Part shown: one piece after another, positions 12,622 to 21,173 of the stretch
Layout: each line of letters opens with the position of its first letter
How positions within the stretch are numbered: the first letter of the stretch is position 1
From: Siderastrea radians
Taxonomy: Eukaryota; Cnidaria; Anthozoa; Scleractinia; Rhizangiidae
Direction: 5' to 3'
Length of the DNA stretch: 64,000 nucleotides
NCBI GenBank assembly: GCA_964017195.1
Contig: CAXHKT010000177.1
Coordinates: 310,001 to 374,000 of the forward strand
Program-made: the position numbers and the translations under genes
The notes under the pieces: model-generated
What the model saw: the letters and a program-made list of their open reading frames with translations, nothing else
The model's database searches: none
Told to the model about the DNA's origin: nothing

Positions 12622-13990
12622 TTGTGTAGAAAGTCTGCGATTTTGTCGATAAGGTGGAAAAAACCCCCATTTTGGGGCCTTCCCTCAGGCCCCAAAAAGC
12701 TCAAAAAGCTAACTGGCGCTCTCGGCTGCATGCACAAAGCTCCCAAATGCATTCAATCCCTTTGGGACCATCCGAAAAAAATTCCTTTTGTGCAAAAGAA
12801 CAAAGAAAGCGCGATATGTGCGATCCTTAGGGAAAAAACCCAATTTTGGGGCATTCCCAGAGGCTCAAAAAGGTGTTCTTATCTGCGCAATCTGTCTGCG
12901 CAAGGCTGCGCACTGGCCCAATAATAATGCAAATCCCTCGGGGCTATCAGAAAAAACAGTTTATTGTGTAGAAAGTCTGCGATTTTGTCGATAAGGTGGA
13001 AAAAAACCCCATTTTGGGGGGGTTTCCCTCAGGCCCCAAAAAGCTCAAAAAGCTAACTGGCGCTCTCGGCTGCATGCACAAAGCTCCCAAATGCATTCAA
13101 TCCCTTTGGGACCATCCGAAAAAAATTGCTTTTGTGCAAAAGTACAAAGAAAGCGCGATATGTGCGATCCTTAGGGAAAAAAACCCATTTTGGGGCATTC
13201 CCAGAGGCTCAAAAAGGTGTTCTTATCTGCGCAATCTGTCTGCGCAAGGCTGCGCACTGGCCCAATAATAATGCAAATCCCTCAGGGCTATCAGAAAAAA
13301 CAGTTTATTGTGTAGAAAGTCTGCGATTTTGTCGATAAGGTCGAAAAAACCCCCATTTTGGGGCCTTCCCTCAGGCCCCAAAAAGCTCAAAAAGCTAACT
13401 GGCGCTCTCGGCTGCATGCACAAAGCTCCCAAATGCATTCAATCCCTTTGGGACCATCCGAAAAAAATTCCTTTTCTGCAAAAGAACAAAGAAAGCGCGA
13501 TATGTGCGATCCTTAGGGAAAAAACCCCATTTTGGGGCATTCCCAGAGGATCAAAAAGGTGTTCTTATCTGCGCAATCTGTCTGCGCAAGGCTGCGCACT
13601 GGCCCAATAATAATGCAAATCCCTCGGGGCTATCAGAAAAAACAGTTTATTGTGTAGAAAGTCTGCGATTTTGTCGATAAGGTGGAAAAACCCCCATTTT
13701 GAGGCCTTTCCTCAGGCCCCAAAAAGCTCAAAAAGCTAACTGGCGCTCTCGGCTGCATGCACAAAGCTCCCAAATGCATTCAATCCCTTTGGGACCATCC
13801 GAAAAAAATTCCGTTTGTGCAAAAGTACAAAGAAAGCGCGATATGTGCGATCCTTAGGGAAAAAACCCCATTTTGGGGCATTCCCAGAGGCTCAAAAAGG
13901 TGTTCTTATCTGCGCAATCTGTCTGCGCAAGGCAGCGAACTGGCCCAATAATAATGCAAATCCCCCGGGGCTATCAGAAAAAACAGTTTA
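12622..13990. repeat. Four-unit block, copy 1 (1,369 bp)
   Basis: Four successive units marked ACCCAATTTTGGGG (12839), ATTGCTTTTG with CCCTCAGGGC (13127, 13280), GGTCGAAAAAAC with AGGATCAAAA (13340, 13547), and TTTTGAGGCCTTTCC with ATTCCGTTTG and GGCAGCGAACTGG (13699, 13809, 13931). The same order recurs in the next block. Copy 1 differs in having a run of seven G at 13016-13022 (GGTTTCCC in place of CCTTCCC) and TTTTCTGC at 13472. Confidence 0.85.
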
Positions 13991-15358
13991 TTGTGTAGAA
14001 AGTCTGCGATTTTGTCGATAAGGTGGAAAAAACCCCCATTTTGGGGCCTTCCCTCAGGCCCCAAAAAGCTCAAAAAGCTAACTGGCGCTCTCGGCTGCAT
14101 GCACAAAGCTCCCAAATGCATTCAATCCCTTTGGGACCATCCGAAAAAAATTCCTTTTGTGCAAAAGAACAAAGAAAGCGCGATATGTGCGATCCTTAGG
14201 GAAAAAACCCAATTTTGGGGCATTCCCAGAGGCTCAAAAAGGTGTTCTTATCTGCGCAATCTGTCTGCGCAAGGCTGCGCACTGGCCCAATAATAATGCA
14301 AATCCCTCGGGGCTATCAGAAAAAACAGTTTATTGTGTAGAAAGTCTGCGATTTTGTCGATAAGGTGGAAAAAAACCCCATTTTGGGGCCTTCCCTCAGG
14401 CCCCAAAAAGCTCAAAAAGCTAACTGGCGCTCTCGGCTGCATGCACAAAGCTCCCAAATGCATTCAATCCCTTTGGGACCATCCGAAAAAAATTGCTTTT
14501 GTGCAAAAGTACAAAGAAAGCGCGATATGTGCGATCCTTAGGGAAAAAAACCCATTTTGGGGCATTCCCAGAGGCTCAAAAAGGTGTTCTTATCTGCGCA
14601 ATCTGTCTGCGCAAGGCTGCGCACTGGCCCAATAATAATGCAAATCCCTCAGGGCTATCAGAAAAAACAGTTTATTGTGTAGAAAGTCTGCGATTTTGTC
14701 GATAAGGTCGAAAAAACCCCCATTTTGGGGCCTTCCCTCAGGCCCCAAAAAGCTCAAAAAGCTAACTGGCGCTCTCGGCTGCATGCACAAAGCTCCCAAA
14801 TGCATTCAATCCCTTTGGGACCATCCGAAAAAAATTCCTTTTGTGCAAAAGAACAAAGAAAGCGCGATATGTGCGATCCTTAGGGAAAAAACCCCATTTT
14901 GGGGCATTCCCAGAGGATCAAAAAGGTGTTCTTATCTGCGCAATCTGTCTGCGCAAGGCTGCGCACTGGCCCAATAATAATGCAAATCCCTCGGGGCTAT
15001 CAGAAAAAACAGTTTATTGTGTAGAAAGTCTGCGATTTTGTCGATAAGGTGGAAAAAACCCCCATTTTGAGGCCTTTCCTCAGGCCCCAAAAAGCTCAAA
15101 AAGCTAACTGGCGCTCTCGGCTGCATGCACAAAGCTCCCAAATGCATTCAATCCCTTTGGGACCATCCGAAAAAAATTCCGTTTGTGCAAAAGTACAAAG
15201 AAAGCGCGATATGTGCGATCCTTAGGGAAAAAACCCCATTTTGGGGCATTCCCAGAGGCTCAAAAAGGTGTTCTTATCTGCGCAATCTGTCTGCGCAAGG
15301 CAGCGAACTGGCCCAATAATAATGCAAATCCCCCGGGGCTATCAGAAAAAACAGTTTA
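13991..15358. repeat. Four-unit block, copy 2 (1,368 bp)
   Basis: Repeats the previous block at offsets 1,367-1,369 with the same marks in the same order: ACCCAATTTTGG (14207), ATTGCTTTTG (14492), GGTCGAAAAAAC (14706), AGGATCAAAA (14914), TTTTGAGGCCTTTCC (15066), ATTCCGTTTG (15177), GGCAGCGAACTGG (15299). The run of seven G seen in copy 1 is absent here, so it arose after, or was lost during, duplication. Its last unit type appears once more three units on (about 16043-16384). Confidence 0.85.
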
Positions 15359-18300
15359 TTGTGTAGAAAGTCTGCGATTTTGTCGATAAGGTGGAAAAAA
15401 CCCCCATTTTGGGGCCTTCCCTCAGGCCCCAAAAAGCTCAAAAAGCTAACTGGCGCTCTCGGCTGCATGCACAAAGCTCCCAAATGCATTCAATCCCTTT
15501 GGGACCATCCGAAAAAAAATTTTTTTGTGCAAAAGAACAAAGAAAGCGCGATATGTGCGATCCTTAGGGAAAAAACCCCATTTTGGGGCATTCCCAGAGG
15601 CTCAAAAAGGTGTTCTTATCTGCGCAATCTGTCTGCGCAAGGCTGCGCACTGGCCCAATAATAATGCAAATCCCTCGGGGCTATCAGAAAAAACAGTTTA
15701 TTGTGTAGAAAGTCTGCGATTTTGTGGATAAGGTCGAAAAAACCCCCATTTTGGGGCCTTCCCTCAGGCCCCAAAAAGCTCAAAAAGCTAACTGGCGCTC
15801 TCGGCTGCATGCACAAAGCTCCCAAATGCATTCAATCCCTTTGGGACCATCCGAAAAAAATTCCTTTTGTGCAAAAGAACAAAGAAAGCGCGATATGTGC
15901 GATCCTTAGGGAAAAAACCCAATTTTGGGGCATTCCCAGAGGCTCAAAAAGGTGTTCTTATCTGCGCAATCTGTCTGCGCAAGGCTGCGCACTGGCCCAA
16001 TAATAATGCAAATCCCTCGGGGCTATCAGAAAAAACAGTTTATTGTGTAGAAAGTCTGCGATTTTGTCGATAAGGTGGAAAAAACCCCCATTTTGAGGCC
16101 TTTCCTCAGGCCCCAAAAAGCTCAAAAAGCTAACTGGCGCTCTCGGCTGCATGCACAAAGCTCCCAAATGCATTCAATCCCTTTGGGACCATCCGAAAAA
16201 AATTCCGTTTGTGCAAAAGTACAAAGAAAGCGCGATTTGTGCGATCCTTAGGGAAAAAACCCCATTTTGGGGCATTCCCAGAGGCTCAAAAAGGTGTTCT
16301 TATCTGCGCAATCTGTCTGCGCAAGGCAGCGAACTGGCCCAATAATAATGCAAATCCCCCGGGGCTATCAGAAAAAACAGTTTATTGTGTAGAAAGTCTG
16401 CGATTTTGTCGATAAGGTGGAAAAAACCCCCATTTTGGGGCCTTCCCTCAGGCCCCAAAAAGCTCAAAAAGCTAACTGGCGCTCTCGGCTGCATGCACAA
16501 AGCTCCCAAATGCATTCAATCCCTTTGGGACCATCCGAAAAAAATTTTTTTTGTGCAAAAGAACAAAGAAAGCGCGATATGTGCGATCCTTAGGGAAAAA
16601 ACCCCATTTTGGGGCATTCCCAGAGGCTCAAAAAGGTGTTCTTATCTGCGCAATCTGTCTGCGCAAGGCTGCGCACTGGCCCAATAATAATGCAAATCCC
16701 TCGGGGCTATCAGAAAAAACAGTTTATTGTGTAGAAAGTCTGCGATTTTGTCGATAAGGTGGAAAAAACCCCCATTTTGGGGCCTTCCCTCAGGCCCCAA
16801 AAAGCTCAAAAAGCTAACTGGCGCTCTCGGCTGCATGCACAAAGCTCCCAAATGCATTCAATCCCTTTGGGACCATCCGAAAAAAATTCCTTTTGTGCAA
16901 AAGAACAAAGAAAGCGCGATATGTGCGATCCTTAGGGAAAAAACCCCATTTTGGGGCATTCCCAGAGGCTCAAAAAGGTGTTCTTATCTGCGCAATCTGT
17001 CTGCGCAAGGCTGCGCACTGGCCCAATAATAATGCAAATCCCTCGGGGCTATCAGAAAAAACAGTTTATTGTGTAGAAAGTCTGCGATTTTGTCGATAAG
17101 GTGGAAAAAACCCCCATTTTGGGGCCTTCCCTCAGGCCCCAAAAAGCTCAAAAAGCTAACTGGCGCTCTCGGCTGCATGCACAAAGCTCCCAAATGCATT
17201 CAATCCCTTTTGGGACCATCCGAAAAAACTTGCTTTTGTGCAAAAGTACAAAGAAAACGCGATATGTGCGATCCTTAGGGAAAAAACCCAATTTTGGGGC
17301 ATTCCCAGAGGCTCAAAAAGGTGTTCTTATCTGCGCAATCTGTCTGCGCAAGGCTGCGCACTGGCCCAATAATAATGCAAATCCCTCGGGGCTATCAGAA
17401 AAAACAGTTTATTGTGTAGAAAGTCTGCGATTTTGTCGATAAGGTGGAAAAAACCCCCATTTTGGGGCCTTCCCTCAGGCCCCAAAAAGCTCAAAAAGCT
17501 AACTGGCGCTCTCGGCTGCATGCACAAAGCTCCCAAATGCATTCAATCCCTTTGGGACCATCCGAAAAAAATTCCTTTTGTGCAAAAGAACAAAGAAAGC
17601 GCGATATGTGCGATCCTTAGGGAAAAAACCCCATTTTGGGGCATTCCCAGAGGCTCAAAAAGGTGTTCTTATCTGCGCAATCTGTCTGCGCAAGGCTGCG
17701 CACTGGCCCAATAATAATGCAAATCCCTCGGGGCTATCAGAAAAAACAGTTTATTGTGTAGAAAGTCTGCGATTTTGTCGATAAGGTGGAAAAAAACCCC
17801 ATTTTGGGGCCTTCCCTCAGGCCCCAAAAAGCTCAAAAAGCTAACTGGCGCTCTCGGCTGCATGCACAAAGCTCCCAAATGCATTCAATCCCTTTGGGAC
17901 CATCCGAAAAAAATTTTTTTTGTGCAAAAGAACAAAGAAAGCGCGATATGTGCGATCCTTAGGGAAAAAACCCCATTTTGGGGCATTCCCAGAGGCTCAA
18001 AAAGGTGTTCTTATCTGCGCAATCTGTCTGCGCAAGGCTGCGCACTGGCCCAATAATAATGCAAATCCCCCGGGGCTATCAGAAAAAACAGTTTATTGTG
18101 TAGAAAGTCTGCGATTTTGTCGATAAGGTGGAAAAAACCCCCATTTTGGGGCCTTCCCTCAGGCCCCAAAAAGCTCAAAAAGCTAACTGGCGCTCTCGGC
18201 TGCATGCACAAAGCTCCCAAATGCATTCAATCCCTTTGGGACCATCCGAAAAAAATTCCTTTTGTGCAAAAGAACAAAGAAAGCGCGATATGTGCGATCC

Positions 18301-18826
18301 TTAGGGAAAAAACCCCATTTTGGGGCATTCCCAGAGGCTCAAAAAGGTGTTCTTATCTGCGCAATCTGTCTGCGCAAGGCTGCGCACTGGCCCAATAATA
18401 ATGCAAATCCCTCGGGGCTATCAGAAAAAACAGTTTATTGTGTAGAAAGTCTGCGATTTTGTCGATAAGGTGGAAAAAACCCCCATTTTGGGGCCTTCCC
18501 TCAGGCCCCAAAAAGCTCAAAAAGCTAACTGGCGCTCTCGGCTGCATGCACAAAGCTCCCAAATGCATTCAATCCCTTTGGGACCATCCGAAAAAAATTC
18601 CTTTTGTGCAAAAGTACAAAGAAAGCGCGATATGTGCGATCCTTAGGGGAAAAACCCCATTTTGGGGCATTCCCAGAGGCTCAAAAAGGTGTTCTTATCT
18701 GCGCAATCTGTCTGCGCAAGGCTGCGCACTGGCCCAATAATAATGCAAATCCCTCGGGGCTATCAGAAAAAACAGTTTATTGTGTAGAAAGTCTGCGATT
18801 TTGTCGATAAGGTGGAAAAAACCCCC

Positions 18827-19000
18827 ATTTTGGGGCCTTCCCTCAGGCCCCAAAAAGCTCAAAAAGCTAACTGGCGCTCTCGGCTGCATGCACAAAGCTC
18901 CCAAATGCATTCAATCCCTTTGGGACCATCCGAAAAAAATTCCTTTTGTGCAAAAGTACAAAGAAAGCGCGATATGTGCGATCCTTAGGGAAAAAACCCC
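18827..19000. repeat. Half-unit A (174 bp), representative copy
   Basis: The first of two related halves of the 342-bp unit, taken from one ATTTTGGGG to the next. Matches to half-unit B (19001-19168) include the A-run, C-run, ATTTTGGGG block; GCTCAAAAAG; GGCTGC followed by GCAC; TGCA followed by ATCCCT, GGG and ATC; the long A-run after ATC; TTGTG; and the CGAT, TGT, CGAT series leading to the next A-run and C-run. By eye, about two thirds to three quarters of aligned positions agree in the better-conserved part. Half A alone carries the perfect 11-bp inverted repeat, TGCATGCA and the GCGCGATATGTGCG cluster. Inference: an older unit of about 171 bp dimerised, the halves diverged, and the dimer then spread. 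Confidence 0.85.
18828..18855. repeat. Perfect 11-bp inverted repeat (potential hairpin or cruciform), one per unit
   Basis: TTTTGGGGCCT (18828-18838), loop TCCCTC, then AGGCCCCAAAA (18845-18855): an 11-bp perfect stem with a 6-nt loop, present in most units. Many variants fall in the loop: TCGCTC at 1741, 3109, 4475, 5841, 7551 and 34915, and an extra loop base near 38847, 39872 and 40898. Others break one stem pair, for example TTTTGAGGCCT near 9937, 13700 and 15067, or TTTTGGGGGCT near 41234, 43632, 44328, 59340 and 61393. The equivalent place in half-unit B keeps only a weak 7-bp stem. It is not followed by a T-run and no gene precedes it, so I do not call it a terminator. Confidence 0.8.
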
Positions 19001-19041
19001 ATTTTGGGGCATTCCCAGAGGCTCAAAAAGGTGTTCTTATC

Positions 19042-19070
19042 TGCGCAATCTGTCTGCGCAAGGCTGCGCA
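19042..19070. repeat. Three TGCGCA palindromes in 29 bp, one cluster per unit
   Basis: TGCGCA occurs at 19042-19047, 19055-19060 and 19065-19070, spaced 13 and 10 bp, and recurs in most units. The second and third copies with the AGGC between them can also form a 6-bp stem with a 4-nt loop. Variants in some regions break one copy: TGTGCA near 33079, CTCTGCA near 32735, TGCACA near 41815, TACGCA near 3665. The direct-repeat arrangement explains the 13-bp deletion seen near 47.95 and 49.3 kb. Confidence 0.8.
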
Positions 19071-19084
19071 CTGGCCCAATAATA

Positions 19085-19092
19085 ATGCAAAT
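19085..19092. other. ATGCAAAT octamer, one per unit (representative)
   Basis: ATGCAAAT lies after AATAATAATG in half-unit B and recurs in nearly every unit. It equals the octamer bound by animal POU-domain factors (known motif). Whether any such factor exists in this organism or binds here is not shown. It is lost in some units: ATGGAAAT (40121, 56174), ATGCATAT (59597, 61650), ATGCAGAT (59253, 61306), ATGCCAAC (619). Confidence 0.4.
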
Positions 19093-21173
19093 CCCTCGGG
19101 GCTATCAGAAAAAACAGTTTATTGTGTAGAAAGTCTGCGATTTTGTCGATAAGGTGGAAAAAACCCCCATTTTGGGGCCTTCCCTCAGGCCCCAAAAAGC
19201 TCAAAAAGCTAACTGGCGCTCTCGGCTGCATGCACAAAGCTCCCAAATGCATTCAATCCCTTTGGGACCATCCGAAAAAAATTCCTTTTGTGCAAAAGTA
19301 CAAAGAAAGCGCGATATGTGCGATCCTTAGGGGAAAAACCCCATTTTGGGGCATTCCCAGAGGCTGAAAAAGGTGTTCTTATCTGCGCAATCTGTCTGCG
19401 CAAGGCTGCGCACTGGCCCAATAATAATGCAAATCCCTCGGGGCTATCAGAAAAAACAGTTTATTGTGTAGAAAGTCTGCGATTTTGTCGATAAGGTGGA
19501 AAAAAACCCCATTTTGGGGCCTTCCCTCAGGCCCCAAAAAGCTCAAAAAGCTAACTGGCGCTCTCGGCTGCATGCACAAAGCTCCCAAATGCATTCAATC
19601 CCTTTGGGACCATCCGAAAAAAATTCCTTTTGTGCAAAAGTACAAAGAAAGCGCGATATGTGCGATCCTTAGGGAAAAAACCCCATTTTGGGGCATTCCC
19701 AGAGGCTCAAAAAGGTGTTCTTATCTGCGCAATCTGTCTGCGCAAGGCTGCGCACTGGCCCAATAATAATGCAAATCCCTCGGGGCTATCAGAAAAAACA
19801 GTTTATTGTGTAGAAAGTCTGCGATTTTGTCGATAAGGTGGAAAAAACCCCCATTTTGGGGCCTTCCCTCAGGCCCCAAAAAGCTCAAAAAGCTAACTGG
19901 CGCTCTCGGCTGCATGCACAAAGCTCCCAAATGCATTCAATCCCTTTGGGACCATCCGAAAAAACTTGCTTTTGTGCAAAAGTACAAAGAAAACGCGATA
20001 TGTGCGATCCTTAGGGAAAAAACCCAATTTTGGGGCATTCCCAGAGGCTCAAAAAGGTGTTCTTATCTGCGCAATCTGTCTGCGCAAGGCTGCGCACTGG
20101 CCCAATAATAATGCAAATCCCTCGGGGCTATCAGAAAAAACAGTTTATTGTGTAGAAAGTCTGCGATTTTGTCGATAAGGTGGAAAAAACCCCCATTTTG
20201 GGGCCTTCCCTCAGGCCCCAAAAAGCTCAAAAAGCTAACTGGCGCTCTCGGCTGCATGCACAAAGCTCCCAAATGCATTCAATCCCTTTGGGACCATCCG
20301 AAAAAAATTCCTTTTGTGCAAAAGTACAAAGAAAGCGCGATATGTGCGATCCTGAGGGAAAAAACCCCTTTTTGGGGCATTCCCAGAGGCTCAAAAAGGT
20401 GTTCTTATCTGCGCAATCTGTCTGCGCAAGGCTGCGCACTGGCCCAATAATAATGCAAATCCCTCGGGGGTATCTGAGAAAACAATTTATTGTGTAGAAA
20501 GTCTGCGATTTTGTCGATAAGGTGGAAAAAACCCCCATTTTGGGGCCTTCCCTCAGGCCCCAAAAAGCTCAAAAAGCTAACTGGCGCTCTCGGCTGCATG
20601 CACAAAGCTCCCAAATGCATTCAATCCCTTTGGGACCATCCGAAAAAAATTCCTTTTGTGCACAAGTACAAAGAAAGCGCGATATGTGCGATCCTGAGGG
20701 AAAAAACCCCATTTTGGGGCATTCCCAGAGGCTCAAAAAGGTGTTCTTATCTGCGCAATCTGTCTGCGCAAGGCTGCGCACTGGCCCAATAATAATGCAA
20801 ATCCCTCAAGGGTATCTGAGAAAACAATTTATTGTGTAGAAAGTCTGCGATTTTGTCGATAAGGTGGAAAAAACCCCCATTTTGGGGCCTTCCCTCAGGC
20901 CCCAAAAAGCTCAAAAAGCTAACTGGCGCTCTCGGCTGCATGCACAAAGCTCCCAAATGCATTCAATCCCTTTGGGACCATCCGAAAAAAATTCCTTTTG
21001 TGCAAAAGTACAAAGAAAGCGCGATATGTGCGATCCTGAGGGAAAAAACCCCATTTTGGGGCATTCCCAGAGGCTCAAAAAGGTGTTCTTATCTGCGCAA
21101 TCTGTCTGCGCAAGGCTGCGCACTGGCCCAATAATAATGCAAATCCCTCGGGGCTATCAGAAAAAACAGTTTA

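Larger units (their letters stand above)
18781..19122. repeat. Representative 342-bp unit
   Basis: This unit matches the commonest base at nearly every variable site I compared. Composition counted by hand: 159 G+C of 342 (46.5%), C 85, G 74, CpG 12. Landmarks in order: A6C5 run followed by ATTTTGGGG (18816-18835); inverted repeat (18828-18855); two AAAAAGCT boxes (18852-18868); TGCATGCA (18885-18892); ATGCAT (18905-18910); A7 run (18933-18939); CpG cluster GCGCGATATGTGCG (18967-18980); second A6C4 run with ATTTTGGGG (18991-19009); three TGCGCA palindromes (19042-19070); ATGCAAAT (19085-19092); A6 run (19109-19114). The phase chosen (first base is the second T of TTGTGTAG) is arbitrary because the array is continuous. 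Confidence 0.95.
19001..19168. repeat. Half-unit B (168 bp), representative copy
   Basis: The second half of the unit, from the ATTTTGGGG at 19001 to the base before the next ATTTTGGGG at 19169. It aligns along its length with half-unit A, with gaps of about 10 bp near the AAAAAG boxes and a few bases near the CGAT series. It alone carries the three TGCGCA palindromes, the AATAATAATG run and the ATGCAAAT octamer. The halves are clearly distinct in every unit inspected, so the dimer is the unit that now amplifies. Confidence 0.85.
15359..21173. repeat. 17-unit higher-order repeat, copy 1 (about 5,815 bp)
   Basis: Seventeen units repeat as one block immediately downstream. Marks in order: A8T7 (15512); GTGGATAAGGTCG (15724); TTTTGAGGCCTTTCC with GATTTGTGCG (16093, 16235); A7T8 (16538); CCCTTTTGGG with AACTTGCTTTTG and GAAAACGCG (17207, 17227, 17253); A7T8 (17907); CTTAGGGGAAAAACC (18652); the same with GGCTGAAAAAGG (19327, 19363); AACTTGCTTTTG (19964); CCTGAGGG with CCCCTTTTTGGGG (20352, 20366); GGGTATCTGAGAAAACAA (20468); GCACAAGTAC (20660). 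Block edges are set by where the copies diverge. The left join lies between about 15335 and 15512, because the base pattern upstream (GGCAGCGAACTGG, CCCCCGGGG) is absent before copy 2. Confidence 0.9.

Noticed and set aside
18795..18840. Transposon ends or target-site duplications around units
   Set aside because: Units abut directly with no terminal repeats or duplicated target, and no transposase or reverse transcriptase sequence is present.
18828..18855. Rho-independent terminator
   Set aside because: A GC-rich stem is present, but it is followed by AGCTC and not a T-run, no gene precedes it, and it recurs in every unit.
18985..18992. TTAGGG telomere-like word
   Set aside because: One isolated hexamer per unit (CCTTAGGGAA), never in tandem; chance occurrence.
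18781..19122. Primate-type alpha satellite, suggested by the 171-bp half length
   Set aside because: Only the length agrees. The sequence does not resemble alphoid DNA as I know it, and I found no match to the CENP-B box pattern (TTCG, four bases, A, two bases, CGGG) on either strand.
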